From assembly GCF_022606295.1 (NCBI RefSeq), contig NZ_JAHHZS010000003.1, forward strand, positions 1 through 64,000: a DNA stretch of 64,000 bases, read 5' to 3'. Every line of letters begins with the position of its first letter. Position 1 is the first letter of the stretch. Below, one piece after another: positions 50,455 to 62,827 of the stretch. The DNA is from Arthrobacter bambusae (GTDB lineage: Bacteria > Actinomycetota > Actinomycetes > Actinomycetales > Micrococcaceae). The translations under genes and the position numbers were made by a program. The notes under the pieces are model-generated. The model did not search any database, was not told where the DNA came from, and saw only the letters and a list, made by a program, of their open reading frames with translations.

Positions 50455-51276
50455 GTGACCACAAGCTACAACTGCACGTCAGAGGAACAACGCGCCGAAG
50501 GCCTGGAGCATGCGCAGCGCGCCATCAGCGAGAAAAAGTGTGTCGTCATGCCGACGGACACCGTCTACGGCATTGCCGCCGACGCGTTTTCGCCGCAAGC
50601 CGTGACCATGCTGCTTGTCTCAAAGGGCCGCGGCCGCCATATGCCGCCCCCGGTGCTGATCCCGCGGATCAATGCGCTCGACGGGCTGGCGACCGATGTA
50701 TCGGAAGAAGCCCGGAAACTGGCGGAAGCCTTTTGGCCCGGCGGCCTGACGCTGATCTTCCACGCCCAGCCGTCCTTGGACTGGGACCTGGGGGAGACCC
50801 GCGGAACCGTCGCTCTTCGCATGCCGGACGACGCGATTGCGCTTGAACTGCTCAACCGCACCGGGCCGCTGGCCGTGTCCTCGGCCAATCGCACCGGCCA
50901 GGCGGCCGCGCAGACAGCAGCCGAGGCAAGGACCCAGCTTGCCGAGTCGGTCGAGGTGTACCTTGAGGGCGGATTCCGGCCGGTCGAAGGAACCGAGTCC
51001 GTCCCGTCCACGATCGTCGACGCCACCGCCTTGCCGCTCCGCGTAGTGCGCGATGGTGCCATTTCCCTGGAACGCCTCCGCGAAGTCGTGCCCGGAGTGC
51101 TGGCCCTCGGAGAAACCGCGCCGGAATCTGAACCGGAGCCGGAAACCGCGCCTGAGGCCGCCGTGCAGCAGGAAACTGCGGCTGAGACGGCGGCGGATGC
51201 GCAAGCAGAGACCCCTGCGCCTGAGACCGCTGTTTCTGGCGAAAATGCTGTCCACACGGAGACCAGGGCCGAATGA
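50455..51276 (+). CDS. tsaC: L-threonylcarbamoyladenylate synthase with acidic tail
   Basis: 273 residues. The YrdC/Sua5 domain (about 1-208) has VVMPTDTVYGIAADAFS, KGRGRHMPPPVLI and ALRMPDDAIALELL. It makes threonylcarbamoyl-AMP for the t6A base of ANN-decoding tRNAs. The last 60 residues are a low-complexity Glu/Pro/Ala/Thr tail absent from E. coli TsaC and lacking a Sua5 domain. GTG start 13 nt after prmC. The stop overlaps the next gene by 4 nt (ATGA). Confidence 0.92.
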   Translation: MTTSYNCTSEEQRAEGLEHAQRAISEKKCVVMPTDTVYGIAADAFSPQAVTMLLVSKGRGRHMPPPVLIPRINALDGLATDVSEEARKLAEAFWPGGLTLIFHAQPSLDWDLGETRGTVALRMPDDAIALELLNRTGPLAVSSANRTGQAAAQTAAEARTQLAESVEVYLEGGFRPVEGTESVPSTIVDATALPLRVVRDGAISLERLREVVPGVLALGETAPESEPEPETAPEAAVQQETAAETAADAQAETPAPETAVSGENAVHTETRAE

Positions 51277-52070
51277 GCCTGGTCCGGGATCGTGTTCCCC
51301 TTCTGGACGTAGACGTCACCGCCTTGTGCGCCGACGAACTTATCGAGGCCATCAGCGGGTACGTTTCGGACGGCACCACCAAGGTTGTCCTCGGACACAA
51401 TCTCCACAGCGTCACGTTGTTTCATTCGAGTCCGGACTTCCGTCGTCTGTATGAACGCAGCGATGTGGTGCTCATGGATGGCGCGCCGGTCGCGATGCTT
51501 TGGGGACTTGGGCACCGCGGAGGTTCACGTGACGATGCTGCCGGGTTGATGGAATACCGTTTGGGTTCCACTGACTGGGTGCCGGCGCTCGGCCGCGTCG
51601 ATGGACTGCGCCGGATCGCCGTCGTCGGCGCTGGTCCCGAAGCCAACAGCAAGACAGTGGAACGCCTCCGCGACATCGTGCCCGGCGCCGTGGTATCCGG
51701 GCGCCCCGGGGAGAATTGGAACGATGCCGGCGAAGAGGCCGCCGTCGCCTGGTTGGCGGAATTCCGCCCCCAGCTCGTCCTACTTGGCCTGGGAATGCCG
51801 CTGCAGGAATCGGTCCTCCACCGGCGCCTGGACGAGCTTCCCCCTGCCGTCTACTGCACAGTCGGCGGCGCTATCGAGCAGCTGGCCGGCCTCCAGAAGC
51901 TCGCTCCACGCTGGCTGGGCCGCCTCGGGCTTGAATGGGCATGGCGACTTGCCCTGCACCCGGGACGCGTCGCCTACCGGGTCTTCGGCGAGCCGTGGGT
52001 GCTCCTCGGCCTGCTGGTACGCCGTCGGCTTTCCTCCAAGAACCGCGAGGCCGGAACACCACGCCCTTAG
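51273..52070 (+). CDS. WecB/TagA/CpsF-family glycosyltransferase
   Basis: 265 residues of GT26. Conserved elements are VVLMDGAPVAMLWGL (about 64-78), GPEANSKTVERL and LLGLGMPLQESVLHR. The family adds ManNAc or another sugar from UDP to a lipid-linked GlcNAc during teichoic-acid or polysaccharide assembly. With the WecA-like enzyme 1.1 kb downstream it suggests cell-wall glycopolymer synthesis. The C-terminus is basic and could touch the membrane. It converges on the GT2 gene with stop codons sharing TTAG. Confidence 0.87.
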   Translation: MSLVRDRVPLLDVDVTALCADELIEAISGYVSDGTTKVVLGHNLHSVTLFHSSPDFRRLYERSDVVLMDGAPVAMLWGLGHRGGSRDDAAGLMEYRLGSTDWVPALGRVDGLRRIAVVGAGPEANSKTVERLRDIVPGAVVSGRPGENWNDAGEEAAVAWLAEFRPQLVLLGLGMPLQESVLHRRLDELPPAVYCTVGGAIEQLAGLQKLAPRWLGRLGLEWAWRLALHPGRVAYRVFGEPWVLLGLLVRRRLSSKNREAGTPRP

Positions 52071-52963
52071 AACTTCTGGTCCTCCAGCGGACCGAAGCCT
52101 TTGTCCCGCAAACCCGCGGAGAACGCCCGGAACCACTCAGCGAGCCCGCGGAAGTCACCTCGGGGCAGGAAATAGCCCAGGTAGCCCCCGACGTCGGCCA
52201 CCATCGACTTCCCGCGACGGTAGCGGCGGATCAAGTAACCCCGGTTGCGGTAGTAGAAGTACCGCTTGAACGCTGAATCGGGCACGATCACATGCCAGCG
52301 GGCGCCGAAGACGTGCTTTGTCTCGGAAAACGCGTGCGGGTGGGTGATCCATGCCGTAGCGACCGTGCCGAAGCGTATCCCGGCTTTCCTGAGGCGGATC
52401 ATGAAGTCCACCTCGTCGCCGCGGATGAACAGCCGGATATCCGGCACTCCCACCTTGAAGAAGACGTTCGAACGGATGAGCGCCCCGTTGAAGAAGTGCC
52501 CGACGTCGGGCAGGAACCCCGCCTTTTCGACTTCGGCTCGGTCGTGGGTCACCTTGCCGTCAATCCGGAAGAAGAACGAGAGCTTGTCCGGATGCCCGGG
52601 AGCGACGACGAGCGGGACAACGGCATCCAGTCCGCGGGCCTCCGCTTCGCGAACGAGGGTTTCGAGGCATGCGGGATCGCCGGGCTCGGCGTCATCGTCC
52701 ATGATCCAGACCCATTCGGCACCGCTGGCCACCGCCTTGAGGATCGCGAGGGCGAAGCCGCCCGCCCCGCCCAGGTTCGCCTCCGAGCGGACGTAGTCCA
52801 CCTTCGGATGGCTCGACGCGAGCTCCCGAGAAGGGGTGGTTCCGCTGTCCACGAGGCAAATCGTGTCCACGGGCATGGACTGTTTGTTGATAGCGTCGAG
52901 CAGGACTGCTAGCTCTCCGGGGCGGTCAAAAGTCACAGCCGCAACGGCAACGGAGACAGTCAT
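52067..52963 (-). CDS. Family 2 glycosyltransferase
   Basis: 298 residues. The GT-A fold starts VAAVTFDRPGELAVLLDAI. The DXD-type motif is WIMDDDAEPGDPACLE (about 83-98), and the acceptor region has FIRGDEVDFMIRLRKAG. It resembles actinobacterial galactofuranosyl/rhamnosyl-type enzymes of the GlfT1 class. The late segment YFYYRNRGYLIRRYRRG is characteristic of that group. It lies opposite to its neighbours, so it is separately controlled. AAGGAA precedes the ATG. Confidence 0.85.
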   Translation of the reverse strand: MTVSVAVAAVTFDRPGELAVLLDAINKQSMPVDTICLVDSGTTPSRELASSHPKVDYVRSEANLGGAGGFALAILKAVASGAEWVWIMDDDAEPGDPACLETLVREAEARGLDAVVPLVVAPGHPDKLSFFFRIDGKVTHDRAEVEKAGFLPDVGHFFNGALIRSNVFFKVGVPDIRLFIRGDEVDFMIRLRKAGIRFGTVATAWITHPHAFSETKHVFGARWHVIVPDSAFKRYFYYRNRGYLIRRYRRGKSMVADVGGYLGYFLPRGDFRGLAEWFRAFSAGLRDKGFGPLEDQKF

Positions 52964-53055
52964 GTAGGGTTCCTTCCGGGCAGTGGCGGGGAGGTCTTCC
53001 CGGCTCGCCCTAGGGGCGCGTGAAACGGAGCAAAGCCGCCGTTGCCGCTAGTATC

Positions 53056-53086
53056 TTGACAGAGTCCAACTGTAGTACAGCAATAT
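53056..53086 (+). promoter_or_regulatory. Possible vegetative promoter of the wecA-like gene
   Basis: TTGACA (53056-53061), a 19-nt spacer and CAATAT (53081-53086). The -35 is perfect and the -10 is weak; the leader would be about 80 nt. Confidence 0.4.
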
Positions 53087-53175
53087 TCGGCGGTGCGCAG
53101 AGGTGTTGCGGGTGTTGTGCCGGCAGCTAGTCGCCAGGGACAAATTCCACCACCACCGCCAACAGGAGCCGCCAC

Positions 53176-54285
53176 GTGATCATGTATTCGCTCATGATGC
53201 TCACGGCTGCCGTCGTGTCGTATCTCGCTACGTGGGTAGCCCGCCAGATGGGTAACAAACTCCGGCTCTTTGCCCCCATCCGCAGCCGGGACATGCATTC
53301 AGTCCCGATTTCCAGGCTTGGTGGCCTGGGACTCTTCGCGGGCTTTGCCATCGCCCTCGTGGTGGCCAGCAATTCGTTCTTCGTGAAGGACATCTTCCAC
53401 GGGAACAGTGCACCGTGGGGGATCCTGGCAGGTGCCCTGGTGATCGTCGCGGTCGGTGTTGCCGACGACGTGATGGACATCCGCTGGTGGGTCAAGCTGA
53501 TCGGCCAATGCACGGCGGCGACGATCGTTGCGGTCTGGGGCGTGCAGATGTCCGTGGTTCCCTTTGTTCCGGAGCCCATACGGATCGAAGCGGAACCGCT
53601 GCGGATCGTCCTGACCGCACTCGCGATTGTGACCACGATGAACGCGGTCAACTTCATCGACGGACTTGACGGCCTGGCTGCCGGAGTTGCAGCCATTGGC
53701 GGCGCTGCTTTCTTCCTGACGGCGTACTGGGTCCACCGCAATGCCACGCTTACCGACCGCTCGGACCTGGCCGCGCTGCTGATGGCCATCACGGTGGGTT
53801 GTTGCATCGGGTTCCTGCCGCATAACTGGTTCCCGGCCAAAATCTTCATGGGCGACTCCGGCGCCATGCTCCTGGGCCTCGTGATGGCTTCGGCCGGTGT
53901 CGTTTCCACGGGCCAGATCAGCTCAGGGCTTTACGACCGCGCCAACGGTATTCCAACCATCGTGCCCATCCTGTTGCCGTTCGCGATCCTGTCGCTACCG
54001 TTGCTGGACCTCGGCCTTGCGGTGTTGCGGCGAACGGCACGTGGCCAATCGCCTTGGTCGGCGGACCGGGGACACTTGCACCACAAGCTCATCGAACTCG
54101 GCCACACCCACCGCACGGCGGTGCTGATGATGTACGTGTGGACCTGCATTCTGGCGTTTGGAGGCCTTGCCTTTGCCATCTTCCCGTGGCAGATGGTCCT
54201 CACGGTCGACATCGTCGCCGCGCTCATCATGGCCGCAGTGACGGCATGGCCGTACTTTGCCCGCAAAGGGCGCGCCGCCCGGTAG
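53176..54285 (+). CDS. wecA: WecA/MraY-type polyprenyl-phosphate sugar-1-phosphate transferase
   Basis: 369 residues with about ten membrane segments. Signature loops are VADDVMDIRWWVKL, NFIDGLDGLAAGVAAIGG, AKIFMGDSGAMLLGL and the His motif RGHLHHKLIELGHTH. It transfers GlcNAc-1-phosphate (or a related sugar) from UDP to a polyprenyl phosphate and starts cell-wall glycan linkage. In mycobacteria the orthologue lies next to the atp operon, as here. GTG start with AGGAG 7 nt upstream; an ATG 6 nt later has a poorer spacing. Confidence 0.92.
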   Translation: MIMYSLMMLTAAVVSYLATWVARQMGNKLRLFAPIRSRDMHSVPISRLGGLGLFAGFAIALVVASNSFFVKDIFHGNSAPWGILAGALVIVAVGVADDVMDIRWWVKLIGQCTAATIVAVWGVQMSVVPFVPEPIRIEAEPLRIVLTALAIVTTMNAVNFIDGLDGLAAGVAAIGGAAFFLTAYWVHRNATLTDRSDLAALLMAITVGCCIGFLPHNWFPAKIFMGDSGAMLLGLVMASAGVVSTGQISSGLYDRANGIPTIVPILLPFAILSLPLLDLGLAVLRRTARGQSPWSADRGHLHHKLIELGHTHRTAVLMMYVWTCILAFGGLAFAIFPWQMVLTVDIVAALIMAAVTAWPYFARKGRAAR

Positions 54286-54304
54286 ACGGTGTGTGACAAT
54301 GGCG

Positions 54305-54334
54305 TTAACATCACAGTTCTATCTCATGTAGAAT
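54305..54334 (+). promoter_or_regulatory. Probable promoter of the atp operon
   Basis: TTAACA (54305-54310), 18-nt spacer and TAGAAT (54329-54334), a good SigA-type promoter. It gives a leader of about 75 nt before the ATG at 54414. Confidence 0.65.
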
Positions 54335-54413
54335 TCTAGGGCGGACAGTCACTCGCCCGCGCACCCACCCTTTTTGAGAATTCGGCATTTTTGCCACGAC
54401 GATTGGCATCCCC

Positions 54414-54902
54414 ATGACCTCCAACGCCGGCGGACAGCAGTCCGACTCGAGCGGCGTTGCTGCCCCCCGCTCCACGTCCTCGCTGTGGCTGCGGCTTCTT
54501 TTCCTCAGCTCGACGACGGCGGTAGCGGCCCTCGCGGCGACGTCCGTTGTCGCGGTGGTCATGAACGGTGGCGTAGGCGTGCTTTCCGCTGTATTCGGCG
54601 GGGCGCTGGTGATGGCCTTTTTTGCCATCAGCCTCCTGATCGGCCACTTCGTCGGGCGGGATAACCCTTCCGGCGCGGTCGGCCTCTTCGTTGCCAGCTA
54701 CTTTGTCAAGGTCGTCGGCTTCGCGGTGGTGCTGTTCGTCTTGGGCGCCCCCGCATGGCTGCACGGACGCTGGTTCGTGATTGGCGCCGTCGTCACGGTT
54801 GTCTCGTGGCAAGCCGCCGAAATCTACGGCTTCAGCAAGGCCCGGCTCCAGATCTACAACGACCCCGCAGCAGGCAAAGGGGGCGACGATGTTCACTCCT
54901 AG
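54414..54902 (+). CDS. AtpI-like membrane protein
   Basis: 162 residues. Four hydrophobic segments (about 25-50, 55-78, 85-105, 110-132) follow a disordered N-terminus, and the tail is charged. The layout matches ATP synthase protein I, which assists c-ring assembly or works with AtpZ in cation handling. It is the first gene of the atp transcript and overlaps the next by 14 nt. The family name is inferred mainly from position and topology. Confidence 0.75.
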   Translation: MTSNAGGQQSDSSGVAAPRSTSSLWLRLLFLSSTTAVAALAATSVVAVVMNGGVGVLSAVFGGALVMAFFAISLLIGHFVGRDNPSGAVGLFVASYFVKVVGFAVVLFVLGAPAWLHGRWFVIGAVVTVVSWQAAEIYGFSKARLQIYNDPAAGKGGDDVHS

Positions 54903-55227
54903 GAACAAGCGACGCTCCACCACACTCAACGCCGCAAAACCCGGCGATTCCGCTGGGCAAGCGAGCGACGGAAACGACGGCGGATACAACGCCGGCATTG
55001 CCGTCTTCAGCTACATTGTTGGCGGAATCATAGTCTGGAGTTTGATAGGCTGGGGTCTGGATAATCTGTGGGGGACTCGCTGGATTGTGCTCCTTGGCGC
55101 TCTGCTTGGAGCCGCAGGAGGGTTCTATCTTTCCCATATGCACGGCCTCACCAGTCATCGCTCGTCTTCCGGTGAGAGCAAAGCAGACAGTGGTCCGTCC
55201 CAGGACGGGAACAGTAATGCCAAATAA
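54889..55227 (+). CDS. AtpZ-type two-helix membrane protein
   Basis: 112 residues. Two hydrophobic helices (about 38-58 and 67-84) are joined by GLDNLWGTRWIV, a typical AtpZ motif. The N-terminus is basic and the C-terminus disordered. AtpZ partners AtpI in ATP synthase assembly or Mg/Ca transport. The start lies 14 nt inside the upstream gene and the next gene, atpB, begins about 80 nt downstream. Confidence 0.78.
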   Translation: MFTPRNKRRSTTLNAAKPGDSAGQASDGNDGGYNAGIAVFSYIVGGIIVWSLIGWGLDNLWGTRWIVLLGALLGAAGGFYLSHMHGLTSHRSSSGESKADSGPSQDGNSNAK

Positions 55228-55308
55228 TTTCACACGGGAAATGGCTGCAGGAAACGCGGCCGGATCCTCAACAACGCCCAATGATGGACACTGCAGAGAG
55301 GAAACGCG

Positions 55309-56109
55309 TTGATCGCGCTTGCGCTCCCGGCCCAGGATTCAGGGACCTTCACTCCTCCCGGAATCGACCAAATGCACCTGCCGGCTATCCTGCCGTGGGG
55401 TGCGAGCGATGGCTTCTCCAAGCAGATGTTGCTGGTGATCCTGTCGGTCGTCCTTATCGCTTCATTCTTTATCGCCGCTGCACGCAAGCAGCAGCTGGTT
55501 CCCGGCAAGTTGCAGTTCGCAGGCGAGATGGCCTACGGCTTCGTCCGCAACAGCATCGCCAAGGACATCATCGGCGGCCGCGACTTCATGAAGTACGTAC
55601 CGCTCCTGTTCACCTTGTTCTTCTTCATCCTGGTGAACAACATCTACGGCGCAATTCCCGTGATCCAGCTTCCGAGCTTCTCGCACGTCGGCGGGGCCTA
55701 TGTGCTGGCCGCGGTCGTATACGTCACCTGGATCGGCATCGGCATCAAGAAGAACGGCCTGAAGTACTTCAAGCTGGCCACCGTTCCTTCGGGCGTCCCG
55801 TGGTTCATCCTGCCGATCGTCGTACCGATCGAAATCATCTCCAACTTCCTGGTCCGCCCGGTCACCCACAGCCTCCGTCTCTTCGCGACCATGATGGCAG
55901 GGCACCTCATTGTCATGATCGCCGGCTCGGGTATCGAGTTCCTCGTCATGCAGGAAAACGTGCTTCTCAAGGGCGCGTCTGTGCTCGTGCTCGTTGGCGC
56001 CGTCGCCATGTACATGCTCGAAGCCCTGATCATGGTGCTGCAGGCATACGTCTTCACCCTTCTGACTGCGATCTACATCGAAGGCGCACTCCACGCCGAC
56101 AGCCACTAG
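55309..56109 (+). CDS. atpB: F1Fo ATP synthase subunit a
   Basis: 266 residues with five or six membrane helices. The essential arginine helix reads RPVTHSLRLFATMMAGHLIVMIAG (shortened here to its key residues: Arg in SLRLF, then AGH). Subunit a forms the two proton half-channels. The start is a TTG with AGAGG upstream (about 8 nt), giving MIALALPAQDSGTF; no ATG is nearby in frame. It is the first of eight ATP synthase genes in the order B-E-F-H-A-G-D-C. Confidence 0.93.
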   Translation: MIALALPAQDSGTFTPPGIDQMHLPAILPWGASDGFSKQMLLVILSVVLIASFFIAAARKQQLVPGKLQFAGEMAYGFVRNSIAKDIIGGRDFMKYVPLLFTLFFFILVNNIYGAIPVIQLPSFSHVGGAYVLAAVVYVTWIGIGIKKNGLKYFKLATVPSGVPWFILPIVVPIEIISNFLVRPVTHSLRLFATMMAGHLIVMIAGSGIEFLVMQENVLLKGASVLVLVGAVAMYMLEALIMVLQAYVFTLLTAIYIEGALHADSH

Positions 56110-56190
56110 GCACAACCCTCAATCTTCCCCTCCGGGGGTTGAAGCAAACCAAACAACCTGCCGCGACTGCGGCATCTTGAAAGGAATACA

Positions 56191-56409
56191 ATGAACGGCG
56201 ACATCAACGGCTCCCTCAACCTCATTGGCTACGGTCTCTCCGCCATCGGCGGTGGTATCGGTGTGGGTCTCGTATTTGCTGCTTACATCAACGGTGTTGC
56301 ACGTCAGCCGGAAGCCCAGCGCGTGCTCCAGCCGATCGCGTTCCTTGGTCTGGCTCTGACGGAAGCCCTCGCCATCCTCGGCCTGGTCTTCGCTTTCGTT
56401 CTCAAGTAA
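56191..56409 (+). CDS. atpE: F1Fo ATP synthase subunit c
   Basis: 72 residues in two helices. The proton-carrying glutamate lies in [16 protein letters not shown], and the loop is ARQPEAQ. The first helix has the GGGIGVGL small-residue pattern needed for c-ring packing. AAAGGA precedes the ATG, a strong site for a subunit needed in many copies. Confidence 0.96.
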   Translation: MNGDINGSLNLIGYGLSAIGGGIGVGLVFAAYINGVARQPEAQRVLQPIAFLGLALTEALAILGLVFAFVLK

Positions 56410-56460
56410 ACCGCTAAGAACCAAGCGAACATTCAGAACCGAGTAGATAAGGACGGGTGA

Positions 56461-57023
<563 letters not shown>

Positions 57024-57024
<1 letters not shown>

Positions 57025-57851
57025 TGGCAGGTGTATCGAGCGAATCGCTGACCAAGGCGCTGGAGCAGTTGGAAGCCACGCTTCCGACCGCCTCGCTGCA
57101 GTTGGCTAAGGACCTCTTCGGAATCCTGGGAACGGTGGACAGCTCGGCTGGCTTGCGCCGCGCCCTGACTGACCCCTCCCGCAGCGGAGAAGAAAAGTCG
57201 GCGCTGGTCAAGCAGCTGGTTGGCGGGAAAGTCTCCGCTGATGCTGCGGAAATCGCGAGTGGACTGGCCAGCTTGCGCTGGGCATCGGCACGCGATATCG
57301 GCGATGCACTCGAGACTCTTGCCGCCACGGTGGTCATTGCCGTGGCTGAAAACAAGTCGGCCGTTTCTGCCTCCGGAATCACGGGGCTGGAAGAGCTGGA
57401 AAACGATCTGTTTGCTTTCAACCAGATGGTTGCTTCCAGCCACGAGGTACAACGTGCTCTGGGAGAGTCGCAGGCAAGTGCTGCGGCCAAGATCGGTCTG
57501 GCGGAGAAGCTGGTTCCTGGTGCAAGCCCGGAAGCCCAGCTCCTCATCGGCCAGGCTGTGTCGCAGCCGCGCGGCGTCAAGCCGAGCAAGCTCATCGACA
57601 ACTTCGCCAAGCTTGCAGCCAAGCGCCAGCAGCGCTGGATCGCAACTGTCCGCGTTACCCGTCCGTTGACGGATGCGCAGGCCAGCCGTCTGCAGGGCGG
57701 GCTTAATGCCCTCTACGGCCGCGAGCTGAAGGTCAACGTCAGCGTTGATCCGACTCTGATCGGTGGAATCCGGGTCCAGGTGGGAGACGAAGTGCTTGAT
57801 GCTTCCGTTGTAGCCCGCCTGTCCGAGCTCCGCCGGCAACTCGCCGGCTAG
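57024..57851 (+). CDS. atpH: F1Fo ATP synthase subunit delta, with duplicated N-terminal domain
   Basis: 275 residues, against about 178 in E. coli. Residues about 28-100 and 126-198 are similar along their length (DLF, V-SS, RAL, K--L, LV-G in the same order), so the helical domain is duplicated. The C-terminal domain (about 205-275) ends VGDEVLDASVVARLSELRRQL, the family's normal end. It joins the alpha crown to subunit b. The ATG overlaps the atpF stop by one base. Extended delta subunits are typical of actinobacteria. Confidence 0.92.
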
Positions 57852-57934
57852 CCGGAAAAGCACAACTTAACTGATACAAAACCCGGTCATCGTGAGCAAC
57901 GATGATCACGAAAACAGGAGAGCAGGGACTGCAG

Positions 57935-59572
<1,638 letters not shown>

Positions 59573-59582
59573 AGCATTGGTT

Positions 59583-59611
59583 CCCGGGCCTGCGGTATCC
59601 GCAGGCCCGGG
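59583..59611 (+). other. Perfect hairpin between atpA and atpG
   Basis: A 13-bp perfect stem (CCCGGGCCTGCGG with CCGCAGGCCCGGG) has only a TAT loop in the 93-bp atpA-atpG gap. No T-run follows, so it is more likely a processing or stability element than a terminator, since the operon must continue. Confidence 0.7.
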
Positions 59612-59665
59612 GCCTTCGCCAAAGCCTTAGCCGCTGATCCATCGGGATCTTAGGAAAGGAAATGT

Positions 59666-60553
59666 ATGGGAGCCCAGATCCGGGTCTACCGCCAGAAGAT
59701 CAGCTCGACGACGTCGATGCGCAAGATCTTCAAGGCGATGGAACTGATCGCTACCTCGCGCATCGGTAAGGCCCGCGCCCGCGTTGCAGCTTCGACGCCC
59801 TACGCAAACGCGATTACCCGTGCTGTTTCTGCTGTCGCAAGCCAGAGCGAAATCGATCACCCGCTAGTCACCGAGCCGGAGCAGATCCGCCGCGCCGCAG
59901 TCCTGGTCATCACTTCGGACCGTGGCTTGGCTGGTTCTTACTCCGCAAGCGTGCTCAAGAAGGCCGAAGGCCTCAACGAGCTTCTCCGGGCAGAGGGCAA
60001 GGAAGTCAAGACCTACCTGGTTGGCCGCAAGGCGCAGGCATATTTCGACTTCCGCAGCCGTTCGTACTCCCGCGTGTGGACCGGCGGAACCGACGCACCG
60101 GAATTCGAGACTGCCAAGGAAGTCGGCGCCGCTCTTCTCGAAGAGTTCGCCAACGACTTCGCCGAGGGTGGCGTGGATGAGATCCACGTCGTTTACACCC
60201 GCTTCAAGTCGATGGTGACGCAGGAACCCACGGTTGTCCGTTTGCTGCCGCTCGAAGTTGAAGAGCAGGCGGTCACTGAGTCCGAGCTTCTGCCGCTGTA
60301 CGAGTTCGAACCGGAATCGGAGCAGGTGCTTGACGCACTGCTTCCGCGTTACATCGAGTCCCGCATCTTCGCAGCAATGCTGCAGGCAGCAGCTTCCGAG
60401 CTCGCCGCCCGCCAGCGCGCCATGAAGTCGGCAGGCGACAACGCGACCGAATTGATCAAGAAGTACACGCGTCTGCGCAACACGGCCCGCCAGGCTGAGA
60501 TCACGCAGGAGCTTTCCGAAATCGTGGCCGGCGCCGACGCCCTGAACGCGTAG
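59666..60553 (+). CDS. atpG: F1Fo ATP synthase subunit gamma
   Basis: 295 residues. The N-terminal helix [29 protein letters not shown] and the C-terminal helix with [27 protein letters not shown] form the rotor shaft (only key parts quoted). A middle Rossmann-like domain contains [29 protein letters not shown] precedes the ATG. Confidence 0.94.
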   Translation: MGAQIRVYRQKISSTTSMRKIFKAMELIATSRIGKARARVAASTPYANAITRAVSAVASQSEIDHPLVTEPEQIRRAAVLVITSDRGLAGSYSASVLKKAEGLNELLRAEGKEVKTYLVGRKAQAYFDFRSRSYSRVWTGGTDAPEFETAKEVGAALLEEFANDFAEGGVDEIHVVYTRFKSMVTQEPTVVRLLPLEVEEQAVTESELLPLYEFEPESEQVLDALLPRYIESRIFAAMLQAAASELAARQRAMKSAGDNATELIKKYTRLRNTARQAEITQELSEIVAGADALNA

Positions 60554-60597
60554 TTGCCGGTGCATGGTTCGGCGCAAGCCACACCTGCACCAAATAG

Positions 60598-62094
<1,497 letters not shown>

Positions 62095-62095
62095 T

Positions 62096-62380
62096 ATGGC
62101 TGAGCTCGAGGTTGAGATTGTCGCAGCGGACCACTTCGTGTGGTCCGGTGCGGCCAAGATGGTCAAGGCCCGCACCAGCGATGGTGAAATCGGGATCCTG
62201 CCGGGCCACTCGCCGCTCCTCGCCATTCTGGCCGCGGGCGAGCTGGCCATCGAGCCGGTTACCGGAGACCGCCTGGCAGTAGTTGTGGACGGCGGATTCT
62301 TCTCCGTCGACAACAACCGCGTGGTGATCGTCGCTGACAACGCCCAGTTGGGCGATTCAGCTACTGCGGGGATCCGATAG
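62096..62380 (+). CDS. atpC: F1Fo ATP synthase subunit epsilon, short form without helical tail
   Basis: 94 residues, against about 120-138 in most bacteria. The N-terminal beta-sandwich is complete (VEIVAADHFVWSG, EIGILPGHSPLLAIL, VVDGGFFSVDNNRVVIVAD). The C-terminal helical hairpin that inhibits hydrolysis in other species is missing. The next gene begins 10 nt after the stop, so no lost exon or frameshift can be hidden there. The sandwich alone is enough to couple gamma to the c-ring. Confidence 0.93.
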   Translation: MAELEVEIVAADHFVWSGAAKMVKARTSDGEIGILPGHSPLLAILAAGELAIEPVTGDRLAVVVDGGFFSVDNNRVVIVADNAQLGDSATAGIR

Positions 62381-62390
62381 CAAGACCTTG

Positions 62391-62822
62391 ATGGACGATT
62401 CTGCTCTTCCGTTCATCGCCTTGGCAACGGCGTTTGCGTTGCTGATCTTTACACTGTGCCTCGTCGGGGTGCGCCGCTTCAATTTGCGGCGCGCCCTGGG
62501 CACGGTCGACGCCTCCATTTGCACGGCTGGAAACAGCTGGCGGATGGGGGTTTGTCGTTATCAGGACTCGGAGCTTGAGTGGTTCCGCCTGCTGTCCCTC
62601 AGCTTCCGTCCCAAACACAGCTTCCGCCGCAGTTCCTTGGAGCTCCTTGGCCGGCGGAAGCCAACGGAGGAAGAACTGACGAGGCTCCAACCCGACGTCG
62701 TCGTCGTCGAACTCCAACATGAAGGCCAGCGGTTCATGCTGGCCATGAGATTTGATGCCTACGCCGGGCTGTCGTCCTGGCTCGAGGCCGGCCCTGTGGT
62801 GGGCGTCGGCACCTGGCGCTGA
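62391..62822 (+). CDS. DUF2550 membrane-anchored protein
   Basis: 143 residues. One N-terminal helix (about 5-27) is followed by a beta-rich soluble domain with WRMGVCRYQDSELEWFRLLSLS, typical of DUF2550, a family seen next to atpC in actinobacteria. The function is unknown. An in-frame TTG 3 nt upstream is an alternative start. The stop lies 5 nt before the next GTG, so it is probably in the atp transcript. Confidence 0.82.
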   Translation: MDDSALPFIALATAFALLIFTLCLVGVRRFNLRRALGTVDASICTAGNSWRMGVCRYQDSELEWFRLLSLSFRPKHSFRRSSLELLGRRKPTEEELTRLQPDVVVVELQHEGQRFMLAMRFDAYAGLSSWLEAGPVVGVGTWR

Positions 62823-62827
62823 GGCCA

